Position numbers and translations under genes: made by a program. Of a DNA stretch of 64,000 bases, positions 62,701 through 64,000 are shown piece after piece. Below the pieces are notes generated by a model, which had not been told where the DNA came from, made no database searches, and saw nothing but the letters and a program-made list of their open reading frames with translations. The stretch is from Hepsetus odoe. Lineage: Eukaryota > Chordata > Actinopteri > Characiformes > Hepsetidae. The DNA lies in assembly GCA_017165825.1 (NCBI GenBank), contig CM029367.1, positions 18,604,759 through 18,668,758 of the forward strand, written 5' to 3'. Positions within the stretch are counted from its first letter, which is position 1; each line of letters opens with the position of its first letter.

Positions 62701-63381
62701 GCCGCTCTAACAGAAGGGATTAACTGCAGTTATTGCTGAACAAGGGATTTCACATATGTCAGCAGGACATTAAAAAAAGAGTAGCTTTTATGACAGCAGG
62801 CACCAGATCTACCAGAAACCTCGTACCATTTACAGGGTCATGATGGCCCAAACCTTATTGACTCACATGGGAAGTGAAGACTTTTCTATCTATAGATTTC
62901 AAACTATAGCTACTATAGCACAAATTGCTGGTGTGATAGAAAGGTGTCAGGATACAGTGCTTCGCAGCTTGCGTCGTATGGAGCTGTGTAACTGCAGACT
63001 GCCAAACTCACTCTTATTTGAGCAACTGTAGGATGGTCCAAATCCATACACGCCCCATAGACTAATTCAATCCATACACCTTGCAACTTAGAAGACTTAA
63101 AGGATTTGCTAATAAATCTTGGTGCCAGATACCACAGCACACCATCCTTCAGAGTCCATGCCTCTACAGTCGGAGCTACACTGATGTCCAGTACTCCTTT
63201 TACACCTATTAAAGAATCATGCATTCTTGTTTCAGGAGTCGAGGACCCAATGCAGCATGGTCGAGGGGTTTCTCTAGCCGATTTTAATCGTGATGGAAGG
63301 ACAGATATTGTGTATGGAAACTGGAATGGGCCACATCGGCTCTTTTTACAATTAAACAGTAATCGCAAACAAAGATTCAAG
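52224..63381 (+). CDS. crtac1: Cartilage acidic protein 1, 5' part (six coding exons, continues beyond window)
   Basis: Secreted extracellular-matrix glycoprotein made of FG-GAP/VCBS repeats, a UnbV/ASPIC domain and an EGF-like domain. About 322 codons are here, roughly half of the usual 640 or so, and the UnbV/ASPIC and EGF parts lie beyond the right edge. Seen: signal peptide MITWPIALVLGLMGLSWA, the family-specific VLPPDYENNPTQLNYGVAV, then calcium-loop motifs DVDGEGDLE (52-60), DIDGDGREE (111-119) and DFNRDGRTD (289-297). All joins are in phase with GT-AG introns. The ATG is in good context (A at -3) just after acceptor cagcag. Fish can carry crtac1a and crtac1b, and I cannot say which this is. 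Confidence 0.93.
53439..53635 (+). CDS. crtac1: crtac1 coding exon 2
   Basis: Acceptor tctccacag. Encodes YNGPNLVLKYDNIKKRLVN, then SSPYYALRDRQGNAIGVTAC and DIDGDGREEIYVLNTNNAFS, matching the most conserved part of the family. Phase 1 donor tcag|gtactc. Confidence 0.94.
53666..53731. repeat. (CA)n(TA)n microsatellite
   Basis: ca tract running into a short ta tract, about 30 bases downstream of a crtac1 exon donor. Confidence 0.95.
53732..53789 (+). repeat. Dispersed repeat copy joined to a CA tract
   Basis: Reads acagcaacttcaacagctcc and onward to ttgattcgaaa. It is a 57/58 reverse-complement match to 18339-18396 in loxl4. Both copies are bordered by a CA/GT tract at the same end. Confidence 0.7.
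53992..54128 (+). CDS. crtac1: crtac1 coding exon 3
   Basis: Acceptor ccttgagcag. Encodes RATYTDKLFKFRNGRYEDLL, then NRMAGRSVACVDRK. Phase 0 donor aag|gtaaga. A 5.2 kb intron follows. Confidence 0.93.
54129..56796. other. crtac1 intron, unique-looking part
   Basis: First half of the 5.2 kb intron. No repeat family or exon is recognised. T-run at about 56560-56570. Confidence 0.35.
56797..56975 (-). mobile_element. Tc1-like element, 3' end fragment
   Basis: It starts with the terminal sequence 'ctgattacccataacattaa' plus 'aacaacctgcctaatgttgtg'. It continues with the reverse complement of the transposase 3' end ('ctcatgaagacatgaacacc', 'gaggtggggcctccatcttt'). It is the same family as the copies at 27440, 60247 and 62880. 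Only one end is present. Confidence 0.7.
57192..57742. mobile_element. Hairpin MITE with long terminal inverted repeats
   Basis: The left end tacagtactgtgcaaaagtt and the right end are inverted repeats of each other with about two mismatches over the outer 65 bases. Similarity continues inward for roughly 200 bases per arm ('caccaaatattgatttgatt' pairs with 'aatcaatatttggtgtgact'). It has TA at both borders and no coding capacity. This is a mariner-type non-autonomous foldback element and looks fairly young. Confidence 0.85.
57743..58235. other. crtac1 intron spacer
   Basis: AT-rich. A weak tRNA-like head ('tagcctattggttaaggtac') at about 58088-58108 is too degraded to call. Confidence 0.3.
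58236..58966 (-). pseudogene. Tc1-like transposase, frameshifted and truncated
   Basis: The minus strand encodes a helix-turn-helix segment (TSAELAQEWQRAGVSVS) up to about 58740. After a frameshift it continues RRAAKKSLLSKNNIRDRL, the first catalytic-Asp region FSDESPFQSF, PKTIHVWGFFSAKG and the second-Asp region FQHDGAPYHK. It ends near the PWPGN motif, before the region that would carry the final acidic residue. The 169-codon frame is the longest transposase piece in the window, but the enzyme is incomplete. It lies antisense in a crtac1 intron and is a different subfamily from the 60247 element. Confidence 0.85.
59031..59208 (+). repeat. tRNA-derived SINE with box B deleted
   Basis: Head 'ggtggcagcagtgtcctagt' and 'agaattggaaggt' are joined directly to 'acagtccccatcactgctcc', so the box B region is missing. 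The tail is normal. It ends about 140 bases before a crtac1 exon. Confidence 0.7.
59348..59504 (+). CDS. crtac1: crtac1 coding exon 4
   Basis: Acceptor ttatgtcag. Encodes GTGRYAIYIANYASGSVGPH, then MDESASDLSRGIIALSNVA and GVNKFTG. Phase 1 donor acag|gtgtgt. Confidence 0.93.
59505..60246. other. crtac1 intron, nothing recognised
   Basis: No exon or repeat family seen. Confidence 0.3.
60247..61102 (+). mobile_element. Internally deleted Tc1-like transposon with both ends
   Basis: Left end tacacagtcagccacaacat and right end 'gttttaatgtatggctgatt...gta' are inverted repeats with TA borders. Inside are fragments of transposase coding sequence in + order ('caggtcttgtggtgtatatg', 'catgtgaatgtcatggcaac', 'ggtttggggaacatgacaaa', 'gatctcaatccgtttgacca'). 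At 856 bases it is about half the usual length of this family, and no long frame survives. Confidence 0.8.
61103..61761. other. crtac1 intron, nothing recognised
   Basis: No exon or repeat family seen before the next acceptor. Confidence 0.3.
61762..61896 (+). CDS. crtac1: crtac1 coding exon 5
   Basis: Acceptor ctctgctgtag. Encodes GRGVVVGPILSHTLPDIFCD, then NFLFRNNGNGTFTDVASQAG. Phase 1 donor gcag|gtgagc. Confidence 0.93.
61897..62580. other. crtac1 intron, unique-looking part
   Basis: AT-rich with a short (GAGAA)n at about 62466-62487. No exon seen. Confidence 0.35.
62581..63180 (+). mobile_element. Tc1-like remnant next to a crtac1 exon
   Basis: Clear family blocks are 'actatagcacaaattgctgg', 'tagaaaggtgtcaggataca', 'cttcgcagcttgcgtcgtat', 'tcttggtgccagataccaca' and 'cagagtccatgcctctacag'. 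They are in + order with the central coding region deleted. The last block ends about 60 bases before the next exon. The 5' limit is uncertain. Confidence 0.7.
63236..63381 (+). CDS. crtac1: crtac1 coding exon 6 (last in window)
   Basis: Acceptor cttgtttcag. Encodes GVEDPMQHGRGVSLADFNRD, then GRTDIVYGNWNGPHRLFLQL, ending RFK. Phase 0 donor aag|gtgggt, so the gene continues past the window. The remaining sequence to 64000 holds no recognisable exon. Confidence 0.92.
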
Positions 63382-64000
63382 GTGGGTAAAAGGTTTGTTA
63401 AAATCTTTTATATACAATTTTATTTGCTTATATATTGATTGATAGTCTTTTCCTTTACAGATTTCTTGCACTGGCTGTCAATTGTTCTATAAAATCTAAA
63501 CAATCTTAAACCATATGTACTTACACTGGTTTACCAACAACCTGTGAATGGGTTTATCCTTAGTAGCAAACTATTCTTTATCAATAAAAACTTTTCACCA
63601 TCACAGAGACCATATAGATAATATGGCTTATAATAACAGAATCACTAAGGTATGTGTGAACTCAGGAATATGCAAAATGACTGTTTTAGAGTTCTTTCTT
63701 GTTGAAATCTGTTGAAGTTGCAGTAATACCTTTTTTAAAAAATAAGTAATAGAGCAAAAATATAATATCTCAATACTTCCAGAGATATAGAGGATACCTG
63801 GAATGTCATAAAATTTACTATATCTGACATCAAATCATTTTGAATGAAGAAAAAAAAAGAACCAGCAATACCACAAAAAATACAGTGTTTTGCATCGATA
63901 TTTTATACACATTGCCACACTCAGTCCAGTTCAATACTTTGTGAACAGTAGCAGTGCCACTGTGCTGTGCTAATAGATGCTGGTACATAACTGGCCTCTG
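63382..64000. other. Start of the next crtac1 intron
   Basis: AT-rich intron sequence. No exon recognised before the window ends. Confidence 0.4.

Overview
This window is nuclear DNA of a ray-finned fish, probably a teleost. It is intron-rich and AT-rich, full of dinucleotide microsatellites, and carries tRNA-derived SINEs and Tc1-like DNA transposons of kinds common in fish. An otophysan such as a characiform or catfish is plausible from the repeat types, but that is inference only.

Two protein-coding genes are supported, both on the + strand. The first is a complete lysyl oxidase-like gene, best called loxl4. It has a 5' untranslated exon near 10 kb, 14 coding exons from 11011 to 30931, and a probable 3' UTR reaching about 33.7 kb. 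The joined exons stay in frame for 802 codons plus a stop. They encode a signal peptide, four SRCR domains and a lysyl oxidase domain with intact copper-binding histidines and quinone-cofactor residues. The second is the 5' part of crtac1 (cartilage acidic protein 1), with six coding exons from 52224 to 63381. It runs off the right edge after about 322 codons. A CpG-rich block with CCAAT and GC boxes near 48.9-49.3 kb is the likely crtac1 promoter. LOXL4 and CRTAC1 are also close neighbours in the human genome, which supports the paralogue call.

Layout: 1-9.9 kb is upstream DNA with no gene I can support, but it holds a Tc1-like element containing nested SINEs (4.1-5.6 kb), a tRNA-Leu-like pseudogene (about 6.0 kb) and Tc1 and LINE remnants. 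9.9-33.7 kb is loxl4. 33.7-48.8 kb is intergenic, with microsatellites, SINEs, a C/T-rich repeat region (37.9-38.9 kb) and a LINE reverse transcriptase fragment (47.4-48.0 kb). 48.8-64 kb is crtac1, whose introns contain Tc1 remnants, a hairpin MITE and SINEs.

Both products are predicted to be secreted and to act in the extracellular matrix: LOXL4 as a copper amine oxidase that crosslinks collagen and elastin, CRTAC1 as a calcium-binding FG-GAP/EGF matrix protein. The most notable coding observation is that loxl4 SRCR3 has lost both cysteines of one conserved disulfide while SRCR1, 2 and 4 keep all six. I found no new multi-gene system.
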